A stretch of 64,000 nucleotides of DNA from Flammeovirga sp. SJP92 (GCF_001583495.1 NZ_LQAQ01000061.1:1-64000), one strand, 5' to 3'; counted from the stretch's first letter, positions 7,757 to 17,281 are shown. Numbers and translations are program-made. The notes: generated by a model from the letters alone, not told the origin.

Positions 7757-10315
7757 TTAAAGCTCTAAATTAATTTTCTCCCAAAAATCAGGGGTGTTCT
7801 CTTTATTTTTCTTGTAAGCAAAAGGCTTCCCTAATTTAATCTGCTGATCAGGGTAAAAGTGAAGAAAGATCCCTTCATTAAATGTGTAATTTGAGAAGGT
7901 ATTATAGCGATTCCAATACGTTAGATGGTACTTACCATCCTTTTCTGGGTCTTGATAGATAAACTTATCCTTCTGATAACGACAATCTTCTGGAATATTG
8001 ACAAAGTAATTGGTTTTTACGTCCATCACTTTTCCTTTTTCATCTGGATAAATGGCAAGCTGTTCCCATTGTTCAATCACAAAACTTTTAGCATTGATTT
8101 TTAATTTTACTTGAAAAATGGAAGGGTCAAACCACATTAGAGTATTATAAAAATGAGTATTTTTCTCAATGGTAGCTGTGGCCAATATTTCAAAGTGAGT
8201 GTCCGTTTCTTCTAATAGTTCGAAATCATAATGCCTCTTTCTGATGGAGTTCAATAAAGTATATTGATGAAAATTGACAGGACAAATTCTGGGAGCAAGG
8301 AAAAGATGTTTTTCTTGTTTAGTTCCCCATCCACCTACAGGTTCAGTAATCGTAGCCCCTCCCCATATTTTGTAATCCTTAAAAAGGTCATTTCTTACCG
8401 AAAGCTTTTCTCCTGTATCATTATTCAATTGTGTTAACTGTGCGTGCGTGACAGATGTTTTTTTACTTTCTTTATATTCTTTACCTTTTTTCTGATAGCC
8501 ATTTGTATCATTGATTTCTGCAATAGCTTCTACTAGAATAAATCGATCATTCTTAGCGTCGTATACTCTGCTTTTATATAAAGCTTGGAATGAGAAAGGG
8601 TTTTGATAGTAATTCCTTTTTAGGCGTTGCCTTACTTTTCTCATCACTTTTTTGGCTGAAATAGGTTTATCCCTAATTGTTAGCGTCGCTAATTCTTTAG
8701 TATCTGTTTCTAAATAGATCTTTGTGGAATTCGTGATTGTTGAAAGAGCAACAGTTCTCTTTTTATACCCGATACATGAAATGTTTAGACTGTCTCTAAA
8801 CTCAGTGATATAAAGTGGTATTGCAATAGAGAATGAACCATTGTCTGAACTAGAAACGCCTATATGTTCTTCAGGTAACCCTATACTAGCAAATGGAATG
8901 GGTTCTTGTGTTTCTTTATCTATCAAAATACCTGAATAGGTTTGTATATCATGATCTTTTCTTGAAACTGATTTATACAAATACACTTCTTTTTTAGGAA
9001 TACTTTTCATCAGCTCTTTTGTATCTGTCAGCTTTTGTAAAAGAGTATCTATCCCTTGATTGACTTCTGTATACACCACATTTTCATCTAATGGAGTCTC
9101 ATATTCTGTGATTCCCTTTAATGTATCAGCGTAAAAAAGTATATCAATTGCACTATTCCATTCCAATTGCAAAGGCTCCAACCCTAGTGCATTTCCATAC
9201 AATAAGGTGTCAAAAGTAGAAAGCGGAAGCATACTGTAGTGATGGCCCGAATTTTCCAAAGCATGTTCTAAACTATATTCTTCTTGTGTTTTCAGTTCCG
9301 GGAAACTCGAAGTAGTTGAAAGTACAGTAACATTCTCCTTTCCCAGTTTAGCAATGACCTGTTTTCCTAAAGATTGGAACGCATCATAATCACGATGTTT
9401 TACGCTTTTTATTTCATTTGAAACATGGCCTGTAGCTCCCCAAAGAATGAATTTTGAATCAGGGTTCTGTTCTATATGCCACAATGCATTTCTAGCCATC
9501 GCATCATCTCTTGGCTGTGCATGTTCAACTTTCCAATTCTCTTTTGTGATAGAACTGATATTGGGGTAAGCCTCAATAAATTGAACAAACTCATCTTGAG
9601 AATCTAAGACTCTTAACCAAAAGGACTGCTGTTTTTTGCGTCGAGAAGTGCCTACTTCTTTTTGAGCAATCGCTTTTCTAATGATGGGAAAAGCTTTTTT
9701 GTAAGGAGCTAGACTTTTAGGAACAGTCCACCTTGAAATCACCTGATAAGCATCAAACCAATCCAGTAAGAGTTCTTCCTCTACTTCATTTGATAGATAT
9801 TCTTTTAAATCATAATAAATACTCTCCCCTACCTCACGTGAAGGATAATCAAAGCCACCCACTTTCACATGGTACTTTTCAATATCTTTTCTGAGGTTTT
9901 GAAATTCATTGGCAGAACTCCAAAATTCGAATACAGAAGAGCTTAATTCTCTATAAACATCTTTTCCTTTTTTGATGTTCCATTGTGCCTTTTGTACATC
10001 ATAAAAGCCCGATTCAAAAAGGATATAATCAAAATCCATTTCCTGAATCAAAAACTGAGCAAGGCGTGAGTTCATTGCGACGTGATTGCCTAAAAAATGT
10101 GATGCCTCACCAATAAATACTACTTTATCATCACCAATCATCTCTTTCAAAGGCATTAAGTCTTCAAAAGTAGAATCCGCTACAGCTGATGAATACAATG
10201 GAATAAGGTGTCGATTTACTTTTTCATTTAAATCATTTTCTGATTTTTGAACCTCTTGTGCATTAAAGAATGTAGCTATATTTAATAGCAGAAGTAATAA
10301 TGTTAGTTTTCTCAT
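7757..10315 (-). CDS. Secreted erythromycin-esterase-like protein fused to a CarboxypepD_reg domain
   Basis: A protein of 852 residues with a Sec signal peptide (1-20). Residues about 40-370 match the erythromycin esterase family (EreA/TraB-like fold): GEASHFLGNH with Glu70 and His73, YILFESGFYD around Glu101, HIEQNP around His280, and WGATGHVSN with His297. Residues 460-525 are a CarboxypepD_reg-like beta-sandwich (SGILIDKETQEPIPFASIGL). The last 300 residues resemble the region that follows such domains in other Bacteroidetes surface proteins (KVMRKVRQRLKRNYYQNPFSFQALY), with no enzyme motif I recognise. The family includes true macrolide esterases, but most members have unknown substrates, so resistance should not be assumed. 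The gene is monocistronic and convergent with the PBP gene. Confidence 0.72.
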   Translation of the reverse strand: MRKLTLLLLLLNIATFFNAQEVQKSENDLNEKVNRHLIPLYSSAVADSTFEDLMPLKEMIGDDKVVFIGEASHFLGNHVAMNSRLAQFLIQEMDFDYILFESGFYDVQKAQWNIKKGKDVYRELSSSVFEFWSSANEFQNLRKDIEKYHVKVGGFDYPSREVGESIYYDLKEYLSNEVEEELLLDWFDAYQVISRWTVPKSLAPYKKAFPIIRKAIAQKEVGTSRRKKQQSFWLRVLDSQDEFVQFIEAYPNISSITKENWKVEHAQPRDDAMARNALWHIEQNPDSKFILWGATGHVSNEIKSVKHRDYDAFQSLGKQVIAKLGKENVTVLSTTSSFPELKTQEEYSLEHALENSGHHYSMLPLSTFDTLLYGNALGLEPLQLEWNSAIDILFYADTLKGITEYETPLDENVVYTEVNQGIDTLLQKLTDTKELMKSIPKKEVYLYKSVSRKDHDIQTYSGILIDKETQEPIPFASIGLPEEHIGVSSSDNGSFSIAIPLYITEFRDSLNISCIGYKKRTVALSTITNSTKIYLETDTKELATLTIRDKPISAKKVMRKVRQRLKRNYYQNPFSFQALYKSRVYDAKNDRFILVEAIAEINDTNGYQKKGKEYKESKKTSVTHAQLTQLNNDTGEKLSVRNDLFKDYKIWGGATITEPVGGWGTKQEKHLFLAPRICPVNFHQYTLLNSIRKRHYDFELLEETDTHFEILATATIEKNTHFYNTLMWFDPSIFQVKLKINAKSFVIEQWEQLAIYPDEKGKVMDVKTNYFVNIPEDCRYQKDKFIYQDPEKDGKYHLTYWNRYNTFSNYTFNEGIFLHFYPDQQIKLGKPFAYKKNKENTPDFWEKINLEL

Positions 10316-10400
10316 TTAGATTAAGATAGATTGCTGTATTTATTTCATTTATAGTTATGTCAAGGCAAAATTCATTCTAGTTTCGAATACTGACACCAAT

Positions 10401-10441
10401 AAAAAAATCCCAACCTCCAACACAAAGTCGGAAATCGGGAT
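10401..10441 (-). terminator. Terminator at the 3' end of the PUL
   Basis: Twelve-base stem (10407-10418 with 10430-10441, with G-T wobbles), followed on the minus strand by seven T (10401-10407). It lies 28 bases after the last PUL gene. Confidence 0.75.
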
Positions 10442-10468
10442 AAAGCTATATATATAAATCAGAAGGAG

Positions 10469-11545
10469 TTATTTCACATTCTTCAAGGCTTTCCAATGCG
10501 GTTCTTGCATTCCTGCCAAGTCAAAGATGGCAAAACCTTTGGCTCCACCTTTTTTGGCCAATTTAATGGCTTCTTCCATATCCTCTTGTTTTGGTAAAGC
10601 AGGTGTATAAAGACCAGTGATCAGTGGCTCTTTGAACTTCCCTTTCACATCAGAAACACCTTGCTCTGTGGCGAATTTGATCCAGTCAATTGGTTCCTCA
10701 TAGAAATTATTATAGATCATTGGGAACACCATGTCCAACTTGTAATCATCCCATGACTGACGGCAGATTTTTCTAGCTAAGTCTGGGTAAGGAAAAACAG
10801 CTGCTGACAGCATACTTCCTTCTTTATGTACAGCATCATAGATTTTATTTACTAAATGTGTAACGGAGTCGTATCTGTACTGACGCCATTCTTCTGATGC
10901 TGTCGGATCTTTTAATTCTTTGATATCAATGCCTGACTCTTCTTTGAACTTCTGTCGGCACGTTTCACAATAACAGAAATCCCACTCAGGGTATTCTTTA
11001 TCTTGTACTATACCGTAAAGTGGCTGAAGTGATGAAGCGAGAATAACATCAGAATATCTTACATAATCCAAATGAACTCCTTTTACTCCTTCAATTTTTG
11101 CCAAAGAAACGGCCTGTTTTACAATATGGTCTTGTACTTCTTCTTTTGATGGGCACACCCATTGATAATAATCAACATATGGGTGGTATTCATAACATGA
11201 ACGTCCATCACCACTTACGGCGTACCAATCTGGATTTTCTTTGGCTACTTTATCTCCATTTCTGTTGAGTGTCCACATCCATGCGTGCATCTCAATATTT
11301 CTGGCTTTCAGCAATGGATACATTCTTTTGTAAGAAGCTTCATTTCCTCCCAAAAGAACACCTTCAATGTTACAGTCTTTGAGTACATCTAATTTCTCTT
11401 CCCATTGAGCGTCTGTCCAATCATCGTGCGAGTGAAGCCACATCCAACGTGTTGGAAGCTTTTTACCTTTTGCTAGTACGGGAAGTCCTAACACGGCCCC
11501 TGCTGTTGCTAGTCCTGCGATTTTAAGAAATTCTCTTTTCTCCAT
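10469..11545 (-). CDS. Putative GHL10-type glycoside hydrolase (TIM barrel)
   Basis: A protein of 358 residues beginning MEKREFLKIAGLATAGAVLGLPVLA, an export signal resembling a Tat leader but with KR in place of RR. The body looks like the glycosyl-hydrolase-like GHL10/DUF187 family: a TIM-barrel opening (WMWLHSHDDW), AWMWTLNRNG near 89, and the signature GVHLDYVRY at 156-164, where Asp160 is the likely catalytic acid. A CYCETC cluster at 191-196 is typical of related proteins. The family is predicted to cut glycans but the substrate is not known. It is the last gene of the mannoglycan PUL, downstream of the CBM9-like gene, with a REP-type inverted pair in the gap between them. Its place suggests a role on the same glycan or on a linked sugar. 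Confidence 0.68.
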   Translation of the reverse strand: MEKREFLKIAGLATAGAVLGLPVLAKGKKLPTRWMWLHSHDDWTDAQWEEKLDVLKDCNIEGVLLGGNEASYKRMYPLLKARNIEMHAWMWTLNRNGDKVAKENPDWYAVSGDGRSCYEYHPYVDYYQWVCPSKEEVQDHIVKQAVSLAKIEGVKGVHLDYVRYSDVILASSLQPLYGIVQDKEYPEWDFCYCETCRQKFKEESGIDIKELKDPTASEEWRQYRYDSVTHLVNKIYDAVHKEGSMLSAAVFPYPDLARKICRQSWDDYKLDMVFPMIYNNFYEEPIDWIKFATEQGVSDVKGKFKEPLITGLYTPALPKQEDMEEAIKLAKKGGAKGFAIFDLAGMQEPHWKALKNVK

Positions 11546-11637
11546 TTTATGTGTAGTAGTTTTTACGAGTATTTATAAGATTTCTTTTTCTTTCTGCTTA
11601 TCAAAATTTCAAATTGCTGTATAGGACCTCAGTAGCA

Positions 11638-11748
11638 ACGTAGCCTGCTACGTGTATGTCAAAAAAAGATGTACTATTTTTTAATTGCACTTTATCAAAA
11701 AAAAATCAACATACGCACATTTTCAGACTATTGCGTAGCAGGCTACGC
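11638..11748. repeat. REPIN-like pair of inverted REP palindromes
   Basis: ACGTAGC-CT-GCTACGT (11638-11653) and GCGTAGC-AG-GCTACGC (11733-11748) are each perfect palindromes. They face each other, with flanks GTAGCAACGTAG and CTACGCTTCTAC also partly complementary, so the whole 110-base segment could fold as a long hairpin. The same unit with the same TTCTACAAG tail occurs twice at 14477-14568. It lies between the CBM9-like and GHL10 genes. A short open frame across it (11669-11854) is not credible as a gene. Confidence 0.7.
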
Positions 11749-11827
11749 TTCTACAAGTCACCCTAACATTATATCATACTTTTTATATTTCAAATCAATT
11801 TTGATTCGCTTCAATCATAAATATACT

Positions 11828-12925
11828 CTAATTCATTTCAATTATATCAGTTGAACTGTCTTCTCTGATAATGTAAATTTTCTTTTCCTGAGGGACTTCC
11901 AATACCAATTGAAAACCAGTAAGTGTTCGTTCCATTTTTGGAGTTACTTCTTCTCCTTCAAAATGCATTTTATCCACTCCACCCAATTCCTCATAGGTTT
12001 TGGCATATACTCTATTTTTTAGAAAGAACTCTTTTTGTTTATAATAGATATCATACAAATGACGGTGTAATCTTTCCCCTTCCGTTTCTTTGATTTCTTT
12101 ACTGACTTTCTCTCCTGCTTTACTTTCCGTAAAATGAAGATAACCCCATTGTTCCGGCATGTGCATAGCAATTTCTCCTTGAGGCGACCATACCCAATTG
12201 TGTTCCGGATAAGGTCTTCCTGTATCAGGATTGATCTTTTTGGCATACTCCCCTTTTTTTGCTTCCAAGTCCCAGTTTACTCTTGAAAAATTGATTCTCC
12301 AACGTGTATCTTCTTTTGGGAAAATGGCTAAGGGATTTTCTTGTCCAATTACTTTCCATGGGAAGGCAATTTCCAATGTCCACTTTTCATCCTTATCAGT
12401 AGGATCATTCAAAGTACCATACATTTTCACCGCTGATTTTAAGCCATCGATATCCCAAGCATTCATATACTTTCCGCCGTCTCTGTAAGGCTTTGTCATC
12501 ATCAAGTCCCAAATAGTATTGAGCAGGTTCATTTCAAACTCATAGTATTGTGAAGACGTTGGTACAGGATTAAGAAATACCTCAAAATCATTGTCTTGAT
12601 AAATCACTGCATCTCTTTCAGTGATTGTACTCCAAAGGTGAGGTTCTTCCAGCTCCGCTGCGATATACAAATAATCTTTATCCCACAACATTTTTACTCT
12701 TGTTTGAAATGGAGGATTAGGTTGTTTGTCTCCTTCAATGTCAACAAAGTCCTGTGTCCATTCAGCATCTGCCCAGTCTTCTTCATCTAAAACACCATCA
12801 ATTTTGATTGGTGCTGAGGATTGAAAACACAAATAACTTTCAGGTGTTGGGTACTTCTGAGCCATGGTTGAAGTGGCTACAAAAAGAGTGATAACACTGA
12901 GGATAGAGATTATTCTTAAAATCAT
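11828..12925 (-). CDS. Secreted CBM9-like carbohydrate-binding protein
   Basis: A protein of 365 residues with a Sec signal peptide (cleavage after STMAQ, about residue 23). Residues 35-270 match the family 9-like carbohydrate-binding module: IDGVLDEEDWADAEWTQDF, the strand VKMLWDKDYLYIAAELEEPHLW, then DNDFEVFLNP and YYEFEMNLLNTIWD. This module is common in secreted Bacteroidetes proteins of PULs and usually has no catalytic residues. The C-terminal 90 residues are charged and have no recognised domain. It lies 60 bases downstream of the GH125 gene and very likely shares its transcript. The simplest role is glycan capture at the surface or in the periplasm, but ligand specificity cannot be read from sequence. 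Confidence 0.78.
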   Translation of the reverse strand: MILRIISILSVITLFVATSTMAQKYPTPESYLCFQSSAPIKIDGVLDEEDWADAEWTQDFVDIEGDKQPNPPFQTRVKMLWDKDYLYIAAELEEPHLWSTITERDAVIYQDNDFEVFLNPVPTSSQYYEFEMNLLNTIWDLMMTKPYRDGGKYMNAWDIDGLKSAVKMYGTLNDPTDKDEKWTLEIAFPWKVIGQENPLAIFPKEDTRWRINFSRVNWDLEAKKGEYAKKINPDTGRPYPEHNWVWSPQGEIAMHMPEQWGYLHFTESKAGEKVSKEIKETEGERLHRHLYDIYYKQKEFFLKNRVYAKTYEELGGVDKMHFEGEEVTPKMERTLTGFQLVLEVPQEKKIYIIREDSSTDIIEMN

Positions 12926-12985
12926 TTTCTATTAGGTATTCTAGCATCAAAAACCCATTGATATCAGTTTTGATGTCCGTTTATT

Positions 12986-14413
12986 TTATTTCAGTAATTC
13001 AGGATGAGTTTGATAAATTTTATATACTAACTCACCAAATAAAGTATTGGTCCATGCAAACCATGAACGTGTATATTTCTCAGGATTGTCTTTATGAAAA
13101 GATTCATGCATAAATCCTGTTCCTGCGTGCGTCGCTTTCAATTGTTCCAAACACCATTTCAATTCTTTTGGATCTTCTGAAGTCAATCCTTTCTGAATAA
13201 TAGACATTGGCCATACATAATCCAAACCTACGTGCGGACCGCCGATTCCTTCATATTTTCCTTTAAAGAAATAAGGGTTGCTGTCTGACCACACAAAGTC
13301 TCTTGTTCTTTGATATAAAGGATCATTGGCATCCATACAGTCCAAGTAAGGCATTGAAAGTAAACTTGGAACATTGGCATCATCCATAAAATATTGGTTA
13401 CCAAAACCATCCACTTCAAAGGCTAAAATTTCACCAAAGTCCAAATGGTCTTTTGTACCATATTTTTTAATGGCATTATCTACCTCTTCAGCTAAAGCTA
13501 AACATTCCTTCGCAAATGCTTTATCCTTCACTAAATTTGTATAAATGTCCGCCAATTGTTTTAATGATGCTACCGCAAATAAATTGGATGGAATAAGGAA
13601 GGGTAATAAAGTTGAGTCATCAGAAGGGCGGAATGAAGATACGATCAAACCACATGGTTTCATAGATGCACCTGCACCCCAGTTGGCCATGGTATCTTCG
13701 TATTTTTGAGTCACTCTTGAGAATGTGTAAGGCCCCACTCCGTCTTTACGTTGTTGCTCTTTGAAAGTCTTTACAATCAGTTTCGCAGACTTCTGCCAAG
13801 TAGCATCAAAAATAGAGGCATCTCCTGTTTTCTTCCAGTAACCATTGGCTAATCTTACCGCATAACATAATGAATCAATTTCCCATTTTCTCTCATGGGT
13901 ACCCGGCTTCATATCTGTGATATCTGTTTCAGCCCATTTTGATTTTACAGTCGGGTCTTTCTCAAATGCATTTGCATAAGGGTCCAATAAAACACACTCT
14001 GCTTGTCGATTGACTAAACCTTTGATCATGGTTTTCAGCTTATCATCCTCATTGGCTAGAGGAAGGTAAGGCCAAACTTGTGCTGTTGAATCTCTCAACC
14101 ACATGGCAGGAATATCACCGGTGATCACAAAGGTGTCTGGGCGGTCTTCATTCATGGTAAATTCAACTGTGGTATCTATTGTATTAGGGTAACAGTTGGT
14201 GAACATCCATCTGAGTTCGTCATCCCCAATTTTCTTCGCTACCTTTTTGATGATTTTCTCAACAGCCTCTGATGTGAATTTTCTTTCCGCAACAGGAGGT
14301 CTATGTGATGTAAATTTATCTTCAAATAATGTTGAGGCCATCGTTGTACCTCCAGCCATTGATAGGCCTGTAGTAAATAATCCAGTGGTTTTGATAAAAT
14401 CTCTGCGTTTCAT
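12986..14413 (-). CDS. GH125 exo-alpha-1,6-mannosidase
   Basis: A protein of 475 residues that starts with a canonical twin-arginine signal (MKRRDFIKTTGLFTTGLSMAGG), so it is predicted to be exported folded. The rest matches glycoside hydrolase family 125: MWLRDSTAQVWPY at 104-116, HERKWEIDSLCYAVRLANGYW at 173-193 (interrupted here only by normal variation), NWGAGASMKPCGLIVSSFRPSDD in the centre, and HESFHKDNPEKYTRSWFAW at 436-454, where Glu437 is a candidate for the catalytic base. Family members are inverting exo-acting alpha-1,6-mannosidases that finish the trimming of N-glycan mannose. It follows the GH2 mannosidase gene on the same strand after a 215-base gap that holds two REP palindromes, and precedes the CBM9 gene. 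Confidence 0.9.
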   Translation of the reverse strand: MKRRDFIKTTGLFTTGLSMAGGTTMASTLFEDKFTSHRPPVAERKFTSEAVEKIIKKVAKKIGDDELRWMFTNCYPNTIDTTVEFTMNEDRPDTFVITGDIPAMWLRDSTAQVWPYLPLANEDDKLKTMIKGLVNRQAECVLLDPYANAFEKDPTVKSKWAETDITDMKPGTHERKWEIDSLCYAVRLANGYWKKTGDASIFDATWQKSAKLIVKTFKEQQRKDGVGPYTFSRVTQKYEDTMANWGAGASMKPCGLIVSSFRPSDDSTLLPFLIPSNLFAVASLKQLADIYTNLVKDKAFAKECLALAEEVDNAIKKYGTKDHLDFGEILAFEVDGFGNQYFMDDANVPSLLSMPYLDCMDANDPLYQRTRDFVWSDSNPYFFKGKYEGIGGPHVGLDYVWPMSIIQKGLTSEDPKELKWCLEQLKATHAGTGFMHESFHKDNPEKYTRSWFAWTNTLFGELVYKIYQTHPELLK

Positions 14414-14476
14414 TTCGTTCTACTTGGTTCGTGTTGGTTAATTAGGATTGTTTTTTGGTTATTTTATGTGCTGTTG

Positions 14477-14568
14477 GCGTAGTGGACTACGCTTCTAAGA
14501 GTGGGATTTCTCCCTTATTTACTCTTTGGATTGCTTCCCTGTCGCGTAGTTGACTACGCTTCTACAAG
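14477..14568 (+). repeat. Two directly repeated REP palindromes
   Basis: GCGTAGT-GG-ACTACGC (14477-14492) and GCGTAGT-TG-ACTACGC (14544-14559) are perfect 7-bp-arm palindromes, each followed by a conserved TTCTAMRAG tail. They sit in the GH2-GH125 intercistronic gap and belong to the same family as 11638-11748. Confidence 0.72.
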
Positions 14569-14628
14569 AACCTTATCAGCCCATGACAATTGCCATGGAC
14601 TAATATTATTTGGTTCAAGGGGTATATC

Positions 14629-17214
14629 TTAAATATTATTCAAGCATTTTACTTCTAATGCTTTTTTCAATTCTTCAGCATTGATCGTCGTTCTTTCCAG
14701 TGTGATTACTTTTTCTTGATTTGCTTCAAGATGGAAGTAATTATCTGAGAAATGTGCTGTTGCTTCTCCTGCTAGACTTAATGCTACGCTTTCAGCAAAT
14801 ACATCCGACTTCAATTTTATTTTTAAGGTATTACCTTCTTCTACAACAGTTGTTTTGATGTTTGCTTTTGGAAGGATTTGATCTTTTGGTTTAAAGAAGA
14901 ATGCGTAGTTCTTAGCAATAACTTTTCCGTTTGCATCTTCTGCTTCCAACGTCAAATACATTGATTTTCTTTCTTTTAAAGTCGATTTTCTCCCTAAAAG
15001 CTCTTCTAATGTACTCTCTAAAACTACCTTAGAAGTATTTCCGTCTACCTTGATGGGCAACGACTTCTTTACTAGCTCTTTACCATCAAATGTATTCCAT
15101 TTTACATTCAATGTTGCACCAATTTCCTTCCACTCATCATTTACTAACCATACTGTCAGTAATTCATCTTCAATATCAGTAGAAATCAACTGTGGCTCGA
15201 AGGCTCTTTCCGCCGCATAGTGTAATGCTTTCCACTCTCCATAATAATCAATAGAAGACCAAGAGGCAGCAGGCCAGCAATCATCTAATTGCCAGTACAA
15301 CGTACCCATACAGTAAGGCATTCTTCTACGGTGAATTTCAAAACCTTGACGCATACCATCTGCTTGAAGTAGTTGTCCTACGTAAACAAAATCTTCAAAG
15401 TCAGTGGGTACATTAAAATCTCTTTCCATATAGACTTTAATCAAACCATTACCTGTATAGCTTTTCTGGTGTGTATTCATGACATCCGTTTCCAAGCCCC
15501 AATCCTCTTCGATGGTGAATTTCTTGATGGCTTTGAATGAAGGGAAAGATTGGAATCCATACTCACTCATAAAACGAGGAACGTATTCTTTGAAGCTTTC
15601 AAATGGATATTTTCCATGCCAAACTCCCCAGAAGTGGTTATCGCCAATTGTGAAGTCTTCTAAATTACCCCAGTTTGAAATTGGTGATGAAGGATAATAG
15701 AAACGGCCTTCATCATATGTTTTTACCATTTCTGGCAATACTTCTTTAAATAATCTATTGTAATCTTCTAGTAATTTCGCTTGTACCTCTTCAGACCAAC
15801 CGTAAGAATCTTGCCAGCCCCAGTTGTCCCAAGCTACACCTACTTCATTATTACCACACCATAAAGCCAATGATGGTCTATTTCTTAAACGCTTAATATT
15901 GTAAGCTGCTTCTTCTTTTACTTTTCTGATAAAGTCTTTATCCCCCGGATACATTGTACAGGCAAACATAAAATCTTGCCATACTAAAAGTCCCTTCTCA
16001 TCACATTGGTCATAGAAGTAATCACTTTCGTAAATACCACCACCCCACATACGCACCATGTTCATGTGTGCTCTTACCATACTTTCAATCATCCAATCGT
16101 AACGATCTTTTGTCACTGACGGTAAGAAACTGTCCTGCGGAATATAGTTGGCTCCCTTCATAAATACGGGCTGTCCATTGACTTTCACAAAGAAACTTTC
16201 ACCAATACTGTCCGGTTCGTTGATCACTTCCACAGTTCTAAAACCAATTTTATGTGATTCTTGATCCACAAAATTGCCATCTACATTCAATTGTGTGATG
16301 ATTTCGTACCTTGTTTGCTCTCCTAAACCATTTGGCCACCATAATTCTGGGTTCTCAACTTCTGCTTCCAATTCGATCACATTCAAACCTTTATTCAACA
16401 TTACTTTTTTCTCTTGAGAAGAGAATGTTGATGAATTGTTTATCAATCGGATATTGGCGTCTCCCACTACACTTGATTTTACTTCAACCGTAGCTTTCAA
16501 CTTTGCTTTTTCTTCTGTCAAGCTCACTTGCTGTAAGTGAACGTCATTAATTTGGGCACTATTCCAAACCACTAATTCTACAGGTCTCCAAATCCCTGAA
16601 GTCACAAAACGTGGGCCCCAATCCCAACCAAATGAATAAGGTGCTTTACGTGAGTAGATACTGTATTTTTCCTCTCTTGCATCATTGTCGGCAGGATATT
16701 CAAAGCCTGCTTGCTCTCTAAGTGGTTTTGTTATTTTGATTGGTGAATGAAAATAGACTTCCAGTACATTTCCTTTCTCCTTTAATAGTGAGGTTACTTC
16801 TTTATTGTATCCCACAAACATATTGTCGGAAGAGATGACTTTTTTACCGTTTAAAGTAACATCAGCGTAAGTATCTAAACCTTCAAAATTTAAAGCAAAA
16901 TGTTGATTTTCTTTGAAAGAAGTCGGTAAATCAAAAGTTGTTTTGTAAACCCAATCTTCTTCTTCAATCCATTGTAAGTCTTTTTCATTTTGACGGTAAA
17001 ATGGATCTTCAATTAGTTTATTTTGAAATAAGTCAGTGTGCACTACTCCCGGAACGGTCGCAGGGTACCATTGCTCCTTATTGGCTTGTTTAAATTCCCA
17101 ATCGGAATGTAAAGGATAAGATTTTTTCAATTGCTCTTGGCTTTCCCAATCTGTTGAACAACTCAAAATTAGTAGTGATAGAAATGCGTAAGTTAGGTAA
17201 GTAATGTTCTTCAT
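14629..17214 (-). CDS. GH2 exo-beta-mannosidase, lipoprotein
   Basis: A protein of 861 residues with a lipoprotein signal (LILSC, Cys19). It has the GH2 architecture: N-terminal jelly roll with HSDWEFKQ and PGVVHTDLF (35-65), immunoglobulin-like domain, then the TIM barrel with MWGGGIYE at 389-396. The acid/base is Glu457 in WCGNNEV and the nucleophile Glu551 in FMSEYGFQSFPS, both intact. These neighbour motifs (GNNE, SEYGFQS, and the VHTDL loop) mark the beta-mannosidase branch of GH2 and not beta-galactosidase. It would remove the beta-1,4-mannose from the chitobiose core of N-glycans, or from mannan ends. It is preceded by the PNGase F gene with a 67-base gap. Lipidation implies the periplasmic face or cell surface. 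Confidence 0.9.
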   Translation of the reverse strand: MKNITYLTYAFLSLLILSCSTDWESQEQLKKSYPLHSDWEFKQANKEQWYPATVPGVVHTDLFQNKLIEDPFYRQNEKDLQWIEEEDWVYKTTFDLPTSFKENQHFALNFEGLDTYADVTLNGKKVISSDNMFVGYNKEVTSLLKEKGNVLEVYFHSPIKITKPLREQAGFEYPADNDAREEKYSIYSRKAPYSFGWDWGPRFVTSGIWRPVELVVWNSAQINDVHLQQVSLTEEKAKLKATVEVKSSVVGDANIRLINNSSTFSSQEKKVMLNKGLNVIELEAEVENPELWWPNGLGEQTRYEIITQLNVDGNFVDQESHKIGFRTVEVINEPDSIGESFFVKVNGQPVFMKGANYIPQDSFLPSVTKDRYDWMIESMVRAHMNMVRMWGGGIYESDYFYDQCDEKGLLVWQDFMFACTMYPGDKDFIRKVKEEAAYNIKRLRNRPSLALWCGNNEVGVAWDNWGWQDSYGWSEEVQAKLLEDYNRLFKEVLPEMVKTYDEGRFYYPSSPISNWGNLEDFTIGDNHFWGVWHGKYPFESFKEYVPRFMSEYGFQSFPSFKAIKKFTIEEDWGLETDVMNTHQKSYTGNGLIKVYMERDFNVPTDFEDFVYVGQLLQADGMRQGFEIHRRRMPYCMGTLYWQLDDCWPAASWSSIDYYGEWKALHYAAERAFEPQLISTDIEDELLTVWLVNDEWKEIGATLNVKWNTFDGKELVKKSLPIKVDGNTSKVVLESTLEELLGRKSTLKERKSMYLTLEAEDANGKVIAKNYAFFFKPKDQILPKANIKTTVVEEGNTLKIKLKSDVFAESVALSLAGEATAHFSDNYFHLEANQEKVITLERTTINAEELKKALEVKCLNNI

Positions 17215-17281
17215 CTTATTTCATTTATGCTAAAATAGCCCAAGGCGATCATGCCTTGAGCTAGTCTTATATTTCTTGGTA

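Noticed and set aside
11669-11854. Short plus-strand frame of 61 codons
   Set aside because: It lies across the REPIN-like palindrome pair, overlaps the end of the CBM9 gene and has no gene-like sequence.
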